Positions 8,805-18,743 of a stretch of DNA of 64,000 nt are shown one piece after another; position 1 is the first letter of the stretch; each line of letters starts with the position of its first letter. The notes under the pieces are model-generated. The model worked only from the letters and a program-made list of their open reading frames with translations. It was not told where the DNA came from and did no database searches. A program made the translations under genes and the position numbers. The DNA is from Gymnodinialimonas sp. 57CJ19 (GTDB lineage Bacteria; Pseudomonadota; Alphaproteobacteria; Rhodobacterales; Rhodobacteraceae), in contig NZ_CP151587.1 of the NCBI RefSeq assembly GCF_038396845.1, positions 3,074,001 to 3,138,000 on the forward strand. Reading direction: 5' to 3'.

Positions 8805-9983
8805 ATGCCTGCATATTCAAACCGTCTTGAAGGACTGAACGGCGGAGGGGACGACGGCTGGGGCCTGTTCTACCGCGCCCGCGCCATGAAGACCGCCGGA
8901 GAGCCGGTTCTGGAGTTGACTATTGGAGAGCACGACATCGGCACCGCGCCCGAAATCCTTGATGCCATGGATGCCTCGGCGCGGGGCGGACATACAGGAT
9001 ACGCGGCGATCCCCGGCACCACGGGCCTGCGCGAAGCAATCGCCAAGCGCTTGCGATCCTTTGCGGATCTGCCCTACGGCCCCGAAAACGTGCTGGTCAC
9101 GCCGGGCGGGCAATCGGCGCTGTTTGCCGCCCATAGCCTTGCGTGCGACCATGGCGACACGGCGCTGATGATCGACCCCTATTATGCCACCTACCCCGGC
9201 ACCCTGCGCGGTGTCGGCGCCATCCCCCGCGCCGTGCCGACCTACCCGGAAGACGGGTTTCAACCGCGCGAGGCGGATTTGATGGCCGCCGCCGAAGGCG
9301 CCAAGAGCCTGCTGATGAACAGCCCCAACAACCCCACGGGCGCGGTCTACACCGACGCCACGCTGGACGGGATTGCCCGCGTCGCCAAGGCCCATGACCT
9401 TTGGGTGATCGCCGACGAGGTCTATGACAGTCAGGTGTGGGAAGGGGTACACCGCCCCATCGCCAGCTTGCCCGGCATGTTCGAGCGCACCCTGACGGTG
9501 GGGTCTTTGTCGAAGTGCCACGCGATGACCGGGTCCCGGCTCGGGTGGGTTGCGGGCCCTGTGGAGGCGATTGAGCATCTGACGAACCTGTCCACCCACA
9601 CCACCTATGGGGTGCCGGGTTACATTCAGGACGCGGGCGAGTTTGCACTGTCCCAAGGCCCCGAGGCCGAGGCGATCGTGGCCGCGCCATTCGTGCGCCG
9701 CCGGGCCATATTGCTGGAAAAGCTGGCGGGGCAGCAGGCGATCAAGGCCATTCCGCCTGCGGGGGCGATGTATGTGATGCTCGACATCCGCGCCACGGGC
9801 CTGAGCGGGAAAGCCTTCGGAGAGGCGTTGCTGGACGAAGAGATGGTCGCCGTGATGCCCGGCGAAAGCTTTGGCGAGGCCGCAGCGGGCCATGTGCGGG
9901 TCGCCTTGACCCTGCCCGATGAGATTTTCGCCGAGGCGATGGATCGTCTGTTCGCCTTTGCGGCGCGGAAACTGGCGGCGTAG
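8805..9983 (+). CDS. Pyridoxal phosphate-dependent aminotransferase, class I/II
   Basis: A 392-residue fold-type I aminotransferase. Recognisable are PGGQSALF (cofactor phosphate loop), NSPNNPTG (substrate carboxylate and PLP Asn), DEVYD, the PLP-binding Lys in GSLSKCHAMTGSRLGW, and the C-terminal Arg in HVRVALT. The likely reaction is transfer between an amino acid and 2-oxoglutarate; aspartate-like or arginine:pyruvate-like specificity cannot be separated here. The ATG at 8805 (MPAYSNRLEGL) fits relatives; a longer frame from 8685 runs through the hairpin-bearing leader and is rejected. It stands alone and converges on an outer-membrane protein gene. Confidence 0.85.
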   Translation: MPAYSNRLEGLNGGGDDGWGLFYRARAMKTAGEPVLELTIGEHDIGTAPEILDAMDASARGGHTGYAAIPGTTGLREAIAKRLRSFADLPYGPENVLVTPGGQSALFAAHSLACDHGDTALMIDPYYATYPGTLRGVGAIPRAVPTYPEDGFQPREADLMAAAEGAKSLLMNSPNNPTGAVYTDATLDGIARVAKAHDLWVIADEVYDSQVWEGVHRPIASLPGMFERTLTVGSLSKCHAMTGSRLGWVAGPVEAIEHLTNLSTHTTYGVPGYIQDAGEFALSQGPEAEAIVAAPFVRRRAILLEKLAGQQAIKAIPPAGAMYVMLDIRATGLSGKAFGEALLDEEMVAVMPGESFGEAAAGHVRVALTLPDEIFAEAMDRLFAFAARKLAA

Positions 9984-10015
9984 GCGCCGCGGTGGTGGAG
10001 GGAGTATCCGCCACG

Positions 10016-10049
10016 AAAAAGGCCCGCCCCCATTGGTTGGGGACGGGCC
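10016..10049 (-). terminator. Factor-independent terminator of the outer-membrane protein gene
   Basis: On the minus strand, GGCCCGTCCCC pairs with GGGGGCGGGCC around a short loop (10021-10049), followed by TTTTTC. It lies 22 bases after the stop of the beta-barrel gene. Confidence 0.85.
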
Positions 10050-10070
10050 ATCGCGGTAGCGTATCGGATA

Positions 10071-10676
10071 TCAGAAGCGGAAGGCCGCGTTGATGCCGAA
10101 GGTCGTGGCGGAAATATCATTGCCGGTGCCGTCGAAGTCCTCAAACTCGTGCTGAAGGACTTCTGCACCAAGGGTGATCTGATCGGTGACCATGTAATCC
10201 ATGCCGGCACCGAAGAAGTAGCCGGTGTCGTCGTAGTCGACGCCTGCGATTTCGGCAGACGCCTGGGCGACACCCACTGTACCGTAGATCAGCGCAGGGC
10301 CGGCATCATAGCCAACTTCGACGCCCAAACGGTGCACGGAGTCGAGCGAACCAACGGTGGTGCCCGTCGTGCCTTCCAGATCGATGTCGGCGAAGTTCAG
10401 GTCCAGCTCACCGCCAACAACAACGTTGCCGAAGTCGTAACGGTACCCGCCGAACACGCCGTAAAGCGCGCCGTCACCTGCGTTGGGATCGGCGTCAACG
10501 TCACCGTATTCCAGCTGGATACCGCCATATGCGCCGGTCCAATCGGTGCCAACGGGCGTGATCGGGGCCACGATGGGGGCGGGCGCCGGCGCAGGTGTGG
10601 GGGCAACGCCACCGGCAAAAGCTGCGGCGGGGGCGAGAATGGATGCGATCGTGCCTGATAAGAGAGCGTTTTTCAT
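10071..10676 (-). CDS. Outer-membrane beta-barrel protein (porin-like)
   Basis: A 201-residue exported protein: signal peptide MKNALLSGTIASILAPAAAFA, then a Pro/Ala linker (PTPAPAPAPIVAP), then alternating amphipathic strands (GGIQLEYGDVD, GGYRYDFGNVVVGGELDLNF) ending in a C-terminal Phe typical of proteins inserted by the BAM complex. It resembles the small OmpA-like/Opa-type barrels of Rhodobacteraceae and not a trimeric porin. The start at 10676 is chosen because GAGGAAA lies before it; frames beginning at 10691 and 10757 spoil the signal peptide. It is monocistronic with a strong terminator. Role: structural or minor porin; substrate unknown. Confidence 0.8.
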   Translation of the reverse strand: MKNALLSGTIASILAPAAAFAGGVAPTPAPAPAPIVAPITPVGTDWTGAYGGIQLEYGDVDADPNAGDGALYGVFGGYRYDFGNVVVGGELDLNFADIDLEGTTGTTVGSLDSVHRLGVEVGYDAGPALIYGTVGVAQASAEIAGVDYDDTGYFFGAGMDYMVTDQITLGAEVLQHEFEDFDGTGNDISATTFGINAAFRF

Positions 10677-10904
10677 AGCTGATTTCCTCATTGTCCGTGT
10701 CAGGAATTTTATAGGTTCCGGGTGACCAACGCCTTGGGTTGGCGTGGGTTCCGACACAGAGCTAAGGTCTTGCGGCGCGATTACACCTCACAAGCAGGTG
10801 AGCCGGGGGTGACGGCCAAAACCTGCTTGTTTTCAATCTGGTAGGCAGCAAATTGCCGCCGCGTCCTGGCCCGTCACATCGTTGTGAAGTGACGTCTGGG
10901 AAGG

Positions 10905-11546
10905 TTAACGAGGCAGGGCGGCGGCCTCGCGGGCGAGGCGTTCGACCTCGGCCCAATCGCCTGCTTCGACGGCGGATTTGGGGGCCACCCAGGAGCCGCC
11001 TGCGCAGACCACGTTGGGCAGGCTGAGGTAATCATTTGCGTTGCCCATGCTGACCCCGCCCGTGGGGCAGAAAGACACCTGGGGGATCGGCGCGCCGATG
11101 GCTTTGAGCGCGGGCGCGCCGCCGTTGGCCTCGGCGGGGAAAAACTTCAGCATGTCAAAGCCCTGCTCGAACAGGAACATCACCTCGGACGCGGTGGCGG
11201 CACCGGGAAGCAGGGGCAGTTCATTGGCGATGCAGGCATCAATCAGCCGCGCCGTGACGCCGGGAGAGACGCCAAAAGTGGCCCCGGCGGCTTTGGCGTT
11301 CTCGACGTCCCGGGGGGTGAGCAATGTCCCTGCCCCCACGACACCGCCTTCGACCGTCGCCATTTCCGAGATGACATCCAACGCGCAAGGGGTGCGCAGC
11401 GTGACCTCCAGGGCGGGGAGGCCGCCCGAAACCAGCGCCTGAGCCAGGGGTTTGGCATGGGCGGCGTCGTTTACCACGAGGACCGGGATGATCGGCGCGA
11501 GGGCCGCAATACGGTGGGCAGCAAGGGATTGTGCTTGGGGCGTCAT
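10905..11546 (-). CDS. eda: 2-dehydro-3-deoxyphosphogluconate (KDPG) aldolase
   Basis: A 213-residue class I aldolase that splits KDPG to pyruvate and glyceraldehyde 3-phosphate, last step of the Entner-Doudoroff pathway. The catalytic Glu lies in ALEVTLRT and the Schiff-base Lys in MLKFFPAEANGG; CPTGGVS is the phosphate-binding end. It follows edd by 105 bases on the same strand, so the two are probably one transcript from the promoter region at about 13.5 kb. Confidence 0.94.
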   Translation of the reverse strand: MTPQAQSLAAHRIAALAPIIPVLVVNDAAHAKPLAQALVSGGLPALEVTLRTPCALDVISEMATVEGGVVGAGTLLTPRDVENAKAAGATFGVSPGVTARLIDACIANELPLLPGAATASEVMFLFEQGFDMLKFFPAEANGGAPALKAIGAPIPQVSFCPTGGVSMGNANDYLSLPNVVCAGGSWVAPKSAVEAGDWAEVERLAREAAALPR

Positions 11547-11651
11547 GGCGACTTCCTTTCGGGCCGGGGCGCAGGTGGCGAGGACGGGAGCCTCCGGCGG
11601 GAGTTGTACCGGCCAAGATGAAGCCGGGGAGCGTTTCCGTTTCGGGTGGGG

Positions 11652-13457
11652 TTAAACGACGACACCGGCACCGTTGGTAGCGGGACCTGCGGCTTGGCGG
11701 AAGATTTCGAACAGTTCGCGTCCGACGCCGTGGGTGTTGCTGGAGAGGTCGGGGGTGGCGATGGGGCGGGTGTCCACGCCTTCCGTGAGGACATCGAGGG
11801 TGCCGTTGGTGGCATCGACGCGGATCATGTCGCCGTTTTGCAGGCGGCCGATCAGGCCGCCGTCCAGCGCCTCGGGGGCGACGTGGATGGCGGAGGGGAC
11901 TTTGCCCGATGCCCCGGACATGCGGCCATCGGTGACCAGCGCCACCCGGTGGCCACGCCCTTGAAGGATCGAGAGCAGCGGCGTGAGGGAGTGGAGTTCC
12001 GGCATACCGTTGGCTTTGGGGCCCTGGAAGCGCACGACCACGACCACATCGCGGTTGAGTTCGTTGTTCTTGAAGGCTTCTTTGACCGCATCCTGGGTGT
12101 GGAAGATGGCGGCGGGTGCCTCGATACAATGGCGCTCAGGATCGACGGCAGAGACTTTCATCACGCCGATGCCGAGGTTGCCTTTCAGCTCGGCCAGACC
12201 ACCCGTGGGGGCGAAGGGATCGGCTGCGGGACGCAGGATCTTGTCGTTGAGGGAGGTCTTGGTGCCGGGGCGATAGTGGAACGCGCCGTCGTTCAGGGCG
12301 GGTTCCTGGGTATAGAGCGAAAGGCCATCGCCGGCAGCGGTTTTGACATCCTCGTGCATCAGGCCCGCGTCCAGAAGTTCGCCGATCATGTAGCCAAGGC
12401 CACCGGCGGCGTGGAAGTGGTTCACGTCGGCCAAGCCGTTGGGATAGACCCGCGCCATCAGCGGGGTGACTTCCGATATGTCGTTGAAATCGCTGCATTC
12501 CAGGATGATCCCGGCGGCGCGCGCCATGGCGATGAGGTGGATCACCAGGTTGGTGGAGCCGCCCGTGGCCATGAGGCCCACGAGGCCGTTTACGAAGGCT
12601 TTTTCGTCAAGGATATCGCAGACCGGCGTATAGGCGTTGCCAAGCGCGGTGATGGCGGCGGCGCGTTCGGTCGCGGCGGCGGTCAGGGCATCGCGCAGGG
12701 GGGTGCCGGGATTGACGAAGGAGGCGCCCGGAAGGTGCAGGCCCATGAATTCCATCAGCATCTGGTTGGAGTTCGCCGTGCCGTAGAAGGTACAGGTGCC
12801 CGGCCCGTGGTAGGAGGCCATTTCGGCCTCCATCAGTTTATCCCGGCCCACTTCGCCGTTGGCGAACTGCTGACGCACGCGGGCTTTTTCATCGTTGGGC
12901 AGGCCCGAGACCATGGGGCCTGCGGGCACGAACAGCGCAGGCATATAGCCGAAGGTGGCCGCGGCCATGACGAGGCCCGGCACGATCTTGTCGCAGACGC
13001 CGAGGTAAAGCGCGGCGTCAAAGGTGTTGTGGGAGAGCGCCACGCCTGCGGCCATGGCGATGACGTCGCGGGAGAAGAGCGATAGTTCCATCCCGACCTG
13101 TCCTTGCGTGACGCCGTCGCACATGGCGGGCACGCCGCCTGCGACCTGGGCCGTGGCACCGGCGGCGCGGGCGGCGTCCTTGATCTTCTGCGGAAAGGTC
13201 TCGAACGGTTGATGCGCGGACAGCATATCGTTGTAGGCGGTGACGATGCCGATGTTGGGCGCACGTGCCGCGACCAGAGCATCCTTGTCGCCTTCCATTG
13301 CCGCATAGGCGTGGGCCTGGTTGCCGCAGGTCAGATGGGCGCGGCGGGGGCCATCTTCGGCCAGTTTGCCCATGCGTTCCAGATAGGGGACGCGCGTAGG
13401 GCGGGAACGTTCAATGATGCGGTCTGTGATGGCGGCGATGCGGCTGTCGAGTGGCAT
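11652..13457 (-). CDS. edd: Phosphogluconate dehydratase
   Basis: A 601-residue member of the IlvD/Edd iron-sulfur dehydratases, converting 6-phosphogluconate to KDPG. Cluster ligands are in HLTCGNQAH and [28 protein letters not shown] is the family's C-terminal active-site loop. Length and the arrangement edd-eda are standard. A perfect palindrome, TGTTAGCGCTAACA, lies 40 bases before the start and suggests control by a LacI-type regulator. It sits immediately after the agl operon, supplying the pathway used for the glucose released there. Confidence 0.95.
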   Translation of the reverse strand: MPLDSRIAAITDRIIERSRPTRVPYLERMGKLAEDGPRRAHLTCGNQAHAYAAMEGDKDALVAARAPNIGIVTAYNDMLSAHQPFETFPQKIKDAARAAGATAQVAGGVPAMCDGVTQGQVGMELSLFSRDVIAMAAGVALSHNTFDAALYLGVCDKIVPGLVMAAATFGYMPALFVPAGPMVSGLPNDEKARVRQQFANGEVGRDKLMEAEMASYHGPGTCTFYGTANSNQMLMEFMGLHLPGASFVNPGTPLRDALTAAATERAAAITALGNAYTPVCDILDEKAFVNGLVGLMATGGSTNLVIHLIAMARAAGIILECSDFNDISEVTPLMARVYPNGLADVNHFHAAGGLGYMIGELLDAGLMHEDVKTAAGDGLSLYTQEPALNDGAFHYRPGTKTSLNDKILRPAADPFAPTGGLAELKGNLGIGVMKVSAVDPERHCIEAPAAIFHTQDAVKEAFKNNELNRDVVVVVRFQGPKANGMPELHSLTPLLSILQGRGHRVALVTDGRMSGASGKVPSAIHVAPEALDGGLIGRLQNGDMIRVDATNGTLDVLTEGVDTRPIATPDLSSNTHGVGRELFEIFRQAAGPATNGAGVVV

Positions 13458-13496
13458 GGGGGCTGCTCCGTGAGGTCAGTTGCGCATGAGGTATCA

Positions 13497-13510
13497 TGTT
13501 AGCGCTAACA
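13497..13510. promoter_or_regulatory. Palindromic LacI-type operator before edd
   Basis: TGTTAGCGCTAACA is a perfect 14-base palindrome 40-53 bases upstream of the edd start. It shares the AGCGCT core with the two agl operators but differs in the outer positions (TGTT/AACA against TCAA/TTGA), so a different LacI-family protein is likely, for example a PckR-like central-carbon regulator. Confidence 0.65.
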
Positions 13511-13557
13511 CGTCCAGAGGTCGAAAACACTGTTCTGCCCCCTGCCCTGCGGCCCCG

Positions 13558-13588
13558 AAAAAAAGGGCCACGGCGGGCGTCATGGCCC
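13558..13588 (-). terminator. Factor-independent terminator after aglK
   Basis: On the minus strand GGGCCA and TGGCCC (13565-13588) pair, followed by seven T residues. It lies 39 bases beyond the aglK stop and separates the agl operon from edd-eda. Confidence 0.75.
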
Positions 13589-13626
13589 CTGGGAAAACGG
13601 GCGATTTTCCCGCGCCGCGGTGGGGT

Positions 13627-14760
13627 CTAATGGGGCTGCACGCCGGGCAGGAACACCGGCTGATCACGGTAGAGCAAGGAGATGCCGTCCTTGAACACAT
13701 GGACCTTCTCGGGCGCGGCGGTCAGCTTGACCGAGGTGCCACGCAAGTCCTTGTGGATGCCCGCAAGTTTGCCGATGACCGGCTCATGATCCGGGGCGGC
13801 TTTTTCAAAATAGAGCAGGGTCACTTCGCCCAATGCTTCGGTGATTTCGACCTTGGCCTGGAAGGCGAAATTGGAGGCATCGGTTTCCATCATGTCCTCG
13901 GGGCGAATTCCGACCTCGACCTCGGCGCCCGTGTCGGCGTCGGTGGAGGGGTAATCGGAGATGATCATGCCGCCGCCCTCATGCATCTGCAGCGTCGTCT
14001 TGGCGCCGGTACCCACGATCTTGCCGCGCAAAAGGTTCATGGCGGGCGAGCCGATGAACCGGGCCACGAAGGTGGAATTGGGGCGTTCGTACAGGTCCAG
14101 CGGCGCGCCCACCTGTGCCACACCGCCGCCGGCCAGCACCACGATGCGCGAGGCCAAGGTCATCGCCTCGACCTGATCGTGGGTGACGTAGATCATCGTG
14201 CTGTCGGGCATCTCTTCCTTGAGTTGCGCGATCTGGATGCGGGTGGCGACGCGCAGGCTGGCGTCGAGGTTGGAGAGCGGCTCATCAAAGAGGTAAACCT
14301 TGGGGTCGCGCACGATGGAGCGGCCAATGGCGACGCGTTGGCGTTGCCCGCCCGACAGCGCCTTGGGCAGACGATCGAGGAAGTTTTCCAGCTGGAGCTT
14401 TTCCGCCGCGGCCTGCACTTTGGCGTCGATGGTGGCCGCATCATCGCCCGCGATCTTCAGGGCGAAGGCCATGTTATCGCGCACCGTCATGTGGGGATAC
14501 AAAGCGTAGGATTGGAACACCATTGCGATGCCGCGCTCGGAAGGGGGCACGTCGTTGACGACCTGATTGTCGATCTCCAGCTCTCCGCCGGTGATCTTTT
14601 CCAAGCCCGCAATCATCCGCAGCAGGGTGGACTTGCCGCAGCCCGAGGGGCCGACGAACACGATCAGTTCGCCCTGTTCGATCTCCAGATTGATATCGCG
14701 CAACACCTGAACCGAGCCGCCGTAGGTCTTTTCCACGTCCGTGAGTTTTAGACTGGCCAT
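13627..14760 (-). CDS. aglK: Alpha-glucoside ABC transporter, ATP-binding protein
   Basis: A 377-residue MalK/UgpC-type ATPase that powers sugar import. Walker [11 protein letters not shown]-loop region [13 protein letters not shown], signature LSGGQRQRV, Walker [12 protein letters not shown] and switch His in VTHDQ are all present; the C-terminal third is the TOBE/MalK regulatory domain with GIRPEDM. It is the last gene of the aglEFGAK run and is 12 bases after aglA. Assignment to alpha-glucosides comes from the operon, since the ATPase itself is generic. Confidence 0.9.
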   Translation of the reverse strand: MASLKLTDVEKTYGGSVQVLRDINLEIEQGELIVFVGPSGCGKSTLLRMIAGLEKITGGELEIDNQVVNDVPPSERGIAMVFQSYALYPHMTVRDNMAFALKIAGDDAATIDAKVQAAAEKLQLENFLDRLPKALSGGQRQRVAIGRSIVRDPKVYLFDEPLSNLDASLRVATRIQIAQLKEEMPDSTMIYVTHDQVEAMTLASRIVVLAGGGVAQVGAPLDLYERPNSTFVARFIGSPAMNLLRGKIVGTGAKTTLQMHEGGGMIISDYPSTDADTGAEVEVGIRPEDMMETDASNFAFQAKVEITEALGEVTLLYFEKAAPDHEPVIGKLAGIHKDLRGTSVKLTAAPEKVHVFKDGISLLYRDQPVFLPGVQPH

Positions 14761-14772
14761 TGCCGTTTCTCC

Positions 14773-16434
14773 CTATCTTGCGACACGCAGCGCAAGCGCG
14801 GGCTGCCACGGTCCGAGGTGTAGTTTTCCGTCCGGCGCGGGGCCGGTCGATCCCAGTTCTTGCCCGATCTGCACCCAATTGCCTGCGGGCGCGTCGATGA
14901 CGGCAGGCTCTCCCGACAGGTTGATGGCCACAAAGACGGTCTCGTCGCCCTGGGTCCGAGTGAAGTGCAGCACGTCGCCCTGGGCCGTTACATCGGCGTG
15001 GGTGCCTTTGCTGAGGGCTTTGTGGGCATGGCGGAAGCCAATGGCGCGGCGGTAGTGGTGCAGGAGCGATCCGGGGTCTTCCTCTTGCGCGGCGACATTT
15101 TGGGACAGGTGTTCATGGCTGACGGGCAGCCAAGGCTGGCCCTTTGTAAAGCCGCCGTTCTGGTTAGAGGCCTCCCACACCATCGGGGTGCGGCACCCGT
15201 CGCGGCCCTTGAACTCGGGCCAGAACTCGATCCCGTAGGGGTCTTGCAGCGCCTCGAACGGGACGTCGGCCTCGTGCAGGCCCAATTCCTCGCCCTGATA
15301 CAGGCACAATGACCCGCGCAGGCACATCATTAACGTCGTTAACGCACGCGCCGCGGCAGGCGGCAAATCCCACCGTGTCGTGTGGCGCACCACATCGTGG
15401 TTGGAGAACGCAAGGCAGGCCCACCCATCGGGGGCGGCCTTGTCGATCTGCGCCAGAACATCGACAAACCGTGCGGCCGTGGGGCGTTCTTTCGACAGGA
15501 ATTCAAAGGTGTAGCACATGTGAACCATGTCATCGCCGGCGGTGTATTGGCCCATGATCTCTAGCCCGAACTGCGCATCGCCCACTTCCCCCACGGCCGT
15601 GGCGGCGGGGTATTCATCCAACACCGCACGGAACCGCCGTAGAAATTCAAGGTTCTCGGGCTGGTTCTTGGAGTAGAGGTGCAGCTGGTGATTATAGGGG
15701 TTCACGCTTGGCGCGATTGTATCGTCGCGCTGATCCTTGGGCAGCGCCGGGTTCGAGCGGAGCTGCTTGTCGTGCACGTAGAAGTTAATCGTATCAAGGC
15801 GGAACCCGTCCACGCCCCGATCCAGCCAGAAGCGCACCACATCCAGCAGCGCATCCTGCACCGCAGGTTCGTGGAAGTTCAAATCAGGCTGCGAGACAAG
15901 GAAGTTGTGCAGGTAGTATTGCTCGCGCCGGGCGTCCCATTGCCAAGCCGAGCCGCCGAAGATCGACAGCCAGTTATTGGGCGGCGTGCCATCGTCATTG
16001 GGGTCCGCCCAGACGTACCAATTGGCGCGGTCGTTGTCGCGGCTGGCCCGGCTTTGCGCGAACCACGGGTGCGCGTCCGAGGTATGCGACAGCACCAGAT
16101 CAATCATCACTTTCAGGCCAAGGGTGTGGGCGGTTTCGATCAGGACATCGAAATCCGACAACGATCCGAACATCGGGTCCACATCGCAGTAGTCACTGAC
16201 GTCATAGCCAAAATCCTTCATCGGAGAGGTGAAGAAAGGGCTGATCCAGATCGCATCCACCCCAAGGGACTGGATGTGCGACAGGCGTTGGGTGATCCCG
16301 TTAAGGTCACCGATCCCGTCGCCATTGCTGTCTTGATAGCTGCGCGGATAGATCTGATAGATCACCGCGCCGCGCCACCAATCGGCGTCAGGGGCAAGGA
16401 TTTGTTCAGGGTGCAAGGCTTGGATAGCGGACAT
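14773..16434 (-). CDS. aglA: Alpha-glucosidase, GH13 family
   Basis: A 553-residue cytoplasmic GH13 enzyme releasing glucose from imported alpha-glucosides. The four family regions are visible: DLVLSHTSD, the nucleophile Asp in GVDGFRLDTINFY, the acid/base Glu in AVGEVGD and the transition-state Asp in FSNHDVVR. WWRGAVIYQIYPRSYQD at the N-terminus and the length match oligo-1,6-glucosidase/AglA proteins. The ATG at 16434 is used; a TTG two codons earlier is less likely. Trehalose-6-phosphate hydrolase is a possible alternative, but the ABC genes on both sides argue for unphosphorylated substrates. Confidence 0.92.
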   Translation of the reverse strand: MSAIQALHPEQILAPDADWWRGAVIYQIYPRSYQDSNGDGIGDLNGITQRLSHIQSLGVDAIWISPFFTSPMKDFGYDVSDYCDVDPMFGSLSDFDVLIETAHTLGLKVMIDLVLSHTSDAHPWFAQSRASRDNDRANWYVWADPNDDGTPPNNWLSIFGGSAWQWDARREQYYLHNFLVSQPDLNFHEPAVQDALLDVVRFWLDRGVDGFRLDTINFYVHDKQLRSNPALPKDQRDDTIAPSVNPYNHQLHLYSKNQPENLEFLRRFRAVLDEYPAATAVGEVGDAQFGLEIMGQYTAGDDMVHMCYTFEFLSKERPTAARFVDVLAQIDKAAPDGWACLAFSNHDVVRHTTRWDLPPAAARALTTLMMCLRGSLCLYQGEELGLHEADVPFEALQDPYGIEFWPEFKGRDGCRTPMVWEASNQNGGFTKGQPWLPVSHEHLSQNVAAQEEDPGSLLHHYRRAIGFRHAHKALSKGTHADVTAQGDVLHFTRTQGDETVFVAINLSGEPAVIDAPAGNWVQIGQELGSTGPAPDGKLHLGPWQPALALRVAR

Positions 16435-16459
16435 TGGCAAGAACTCTGCGCTGGAGGAT

Positions 16460-17680
16460 TTACTTCACGGACCCGGCCAGAAGGCCGCGCACGAGATAGC
16501 GTTGCATGGAGAAGAAGACGACGAGCGGGATCGCGATGGAGACAAAAGCCGCCGTCGCAAGGATGCCCCAATCGCCGCCACGAGACCCCAGAAGGTCATC
16601 GGCGATTTTAACGGTCATCACCTGCGCGTCTCCGGTGGAGGGCAGGAAGACCTTGGCGACCAGAAGGTCGTTCCACGTCCACAGGAACTGGAAGATCGCG
16701 AAGGAGGCCAGCGCCGGGAAGGAGAGCGGCAGGATGATCTTGGTGAAGATCTGGAAATCTGTCGCGCCGTCCACCTTGGCGGACTCGATGATATCGCGGG
16801 GCAGACCGACCATGTAGTTGCGGAGCAGATAGACGGCGAGCGGCAAGCCAAAGCCCGTGTGGGCCAGCCAAATCCCCAGGAAAGATTGCCCGATCCCGAT
16901 TTGGTTATGCAGGTTCAGCAGCGGCACCAGCGCCAATTGCAGCGGCACCACAAGCAGGCCCACGACGCAGGCAATCAGGAAGCCACGCCCCGGAAAATCC
17001 ATCCACGCCAGCGCGTAGGCTGCGAAAGCTGCAATCAGGATCGGAATGATCGTGGCCGGAATCGTGACGGTCAACGTGTTGATGAAATTTCGGAAAATAC
17101 CTGTCTCTTCAAACAACAGCTCACCAAAGGTGGCGCCCGAGGCGATTTCTTGGGCGCGTTCTTCCTCGTCCAGTCCGGTCAGGACCTCGGCGTAGTTGCC
17201 CAAGGTGAAATCGGGGGGCGTTTCGGCAAGGAAGTAGAGCCTTGGGCCCGCGTCATCAATCGGCTCGGGCGAGGTGTAGACATAGCTGCCATCGGCATTG
17301 ACCACGACCGTCCCGCCATCGCGGTTCTCAGCGGTTTGGCCGGCGGCAAAGGCCCCCGGCTCTCGGCCCCGAAGGCCGAAAGCGGCAATGGCGTTCGCGC
17401 CCGAGGTAAACTGATCGCGCACTTCGCCGGTCTCGAAAATATTGCCTTGGACGACGTAAAGATCACCGTCGCGGGTCGGCGCATCGTCGGCGCGGGTTCG
17501 GTAGGAGAGCTCCACCGAGAAAGGCGCCTCCCACCAGCCCGAGGCGCTGATCTGGTCCCGGTCCCGGAACGAGGACACGAACAGCCCCACCGTCGGGATC
17601 AGCCACAGCAACACGATGATGAACACAGCCACGTTGGTGACAATGGAAAGGCCGGATTTCTGTCCTGCGATGTTATCCAT
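16460..17680 (-). CDS. aglG: Alpha-glucoside ABC transporter permease AglG
   Basis: A 406-residue MalG-type inner-membrane permease. The C-terminal part carries the EAA loop as VDGATDFQIFTKIILPLS, which contacts the ATPase. Unlike usual MalG proteins of about 280 residues, there is an insertion of roughly 150 residues (about 45-195) between the first membrane helix and the rest, predicted to lie in the periplasm and including a strand-rich segment NADGSYVYTSPEPI. Such long AglG proteins are typical of the agl systems. It lies 27 bases after aglF. Confidence 0.9.
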   Translation of the reverse strand: MDNIAGQKSGLSIVTNVAVFIIVLLWLIPTVGLFVSSFRDRDQISASGWWEAPFSVELSYRTRADDAPTRDGDLYVVQGNIFETGEVRDQFTSGANAIAAFGLRGREPGAFAAGQTAENRDGGTVVVNADGSYVYTSPEPIDDAGPRLYFLAETPPDFTLGNYAEVLTGLDEEERAQEIASGATFGELLFEETGIFRNFINTLTVTIPATIIPILIAAFAAYALAWMDFPGRGFLIACVVGLLVVPLQLALVPLLNLHNQIGIGQSFLGIWLAHTGFGLPLAVYLLRNYMVGLPRDIIESAKVDGATDFQIFTKIILPLSFPALASFAIFQFLWTWNDLLVAKVFLPSTGDAQVMTVKIADDLLGSRGGDWGILATAAFVSIAIPLVVFFSMQRYLVRGLLAGSVK

Positions 17681-17707
17681 TGACTTCGCTCCTCAGGTCA
17701 CGGGCCA

Positions 17708-18685
17708 TTAGCGCATCTCCTTGCGGGCTTGCACGATGTTCCAGATCATCACCGGCAGGACGACGAGCATGATGACGAAGGCCACCGCCGTCGCCTGCCC
17801 GTCGTCGCGGAACATGAAATCCATCATGAAGGAGGGCAGAATTTCGGTGCCATAGTTGCCCCCGGTCATCGTGTAGACGATGTCGAAGACCTTCAGCACG
17901 AGGATGGTGATCGTGGTCCAGACCACAACGATGGTGCCGATGATCTGCGGCACCTTGATCTTGAAGAACACCTGGAACGAGTTGGCGCCGTCGATGATCG
18001 CGGCCTCGATGGTTTCTTCGGGCACGCCGCGCAGGGCAGCGGACAGGATCACCATGGCAAAGCCGGTTTGAATCCAGATCAGGATCACCATCAGCAGGAA
18101 GTTATTCCAGAACGGGATTTGCAAAGGGTCCAGAGCCTCGCCGCCGAAGCTGGTGCGAATGGCGTTGATGATGCCCAGATCGGGGTCTTGGGCGTAGACG
18201 AATTTCCAGATCAAGGACGCGCCCACGAAGGAAATCGCCATCGGCATGAAGATGATCGACTTGGCGATATTGCCCCACTTCAGCCGGTCTGTGAGTTGCG
18301 CGATCAGCAGCCCCATGAAGGTGGTGACAGCAGGCACGACCAAGGCCCAAAGGATGTTGTTGAGGAAGGCTTGGCGGAAATCCGGGTTGTTAAATAAGCG
18401 GATATAGTTGCCCGCCCCCACGAACTCATCGCCCGAGCGGTCGTACATGGACCGGATGAAAGAGCCGATCACCGGATAGACAAGGTAAAGGCCCAAGGCG
18501 AAGACGGCGGGGAACAGGAACACCCAAGGGCGGACGATATTGGCGCGGTTGATGTTGCGCCCGGCGTTTGGCCCACGGGCTGGAAACAGCACTTTGTCGA
18601 GGAACAGGTTCGCGGCGTAGAAGTAGCCAACGCAGCCACCGACGCCGATGATGATGGTGATGATGCCTTGTAGAATTGGCGGCAT
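17708..18685 (-). CDS. aglF: Alpha-glucoside ABC transporter permease AglF
   Basis: A 325-residue MalF-type permease with about eight hydrophobic segments. The EAA loop reads EAAIIDGANSFQVFFKIKVP. The ATG at 18685 (MPPILQGIITIIIG) places a membrane helix at the start, as in AglF relatives; a longer frame to 18787 would add a non-conserved Arg-rich peptide encoded by the hairpin region and is rejected. It is separated from aglE by 135 bases containing two stable stem-loops. Confidence 0.9.
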   Translation of the reverse strand: MPPILQGIITIIIGVGGCVGYFYAANLFLDKVLFPARGPNAGRNINRANIVRPWVFLFPAVFALGLYLVYPVIGSFIRSMYDRSGDEFVGAGNYIRLFNNPDFRQAFLNNILWALVVPAVTTFMGLLIAQLTDRLKWGNIAKSIIFMPMAISFVGASLIWKFVYAQDPDLGIINAIRTSFGGEALDPLQIPFWNNFLLMVILIWIQTGFAMVILSAALRGVPEETIEAAIIDGANSFQVFFKIKVPQIIGTIVVVWTTITILVLKVFDIVYTMTGGNYGTEILPSFMMDFMFRDDGQATAVAFVIMLVVLPVMIWNIVQARKEMR

Positions 18686-18743
18686 GCCCGTGCCTCCCCC
18701 TGTGCCTGGTTCGGCCAGGCGCCCCCGAAAGCGCGCCCCTGCC

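Noticed and set aside
11646..13085. Long open frame on the strand opposite edd, and similar ones opposite the M20 peptidase, hemA and the agl genes.
   Set aside because: They are by-products of high GC third positions: compositionally odd, without family features, and fully covered by well-identified genes.
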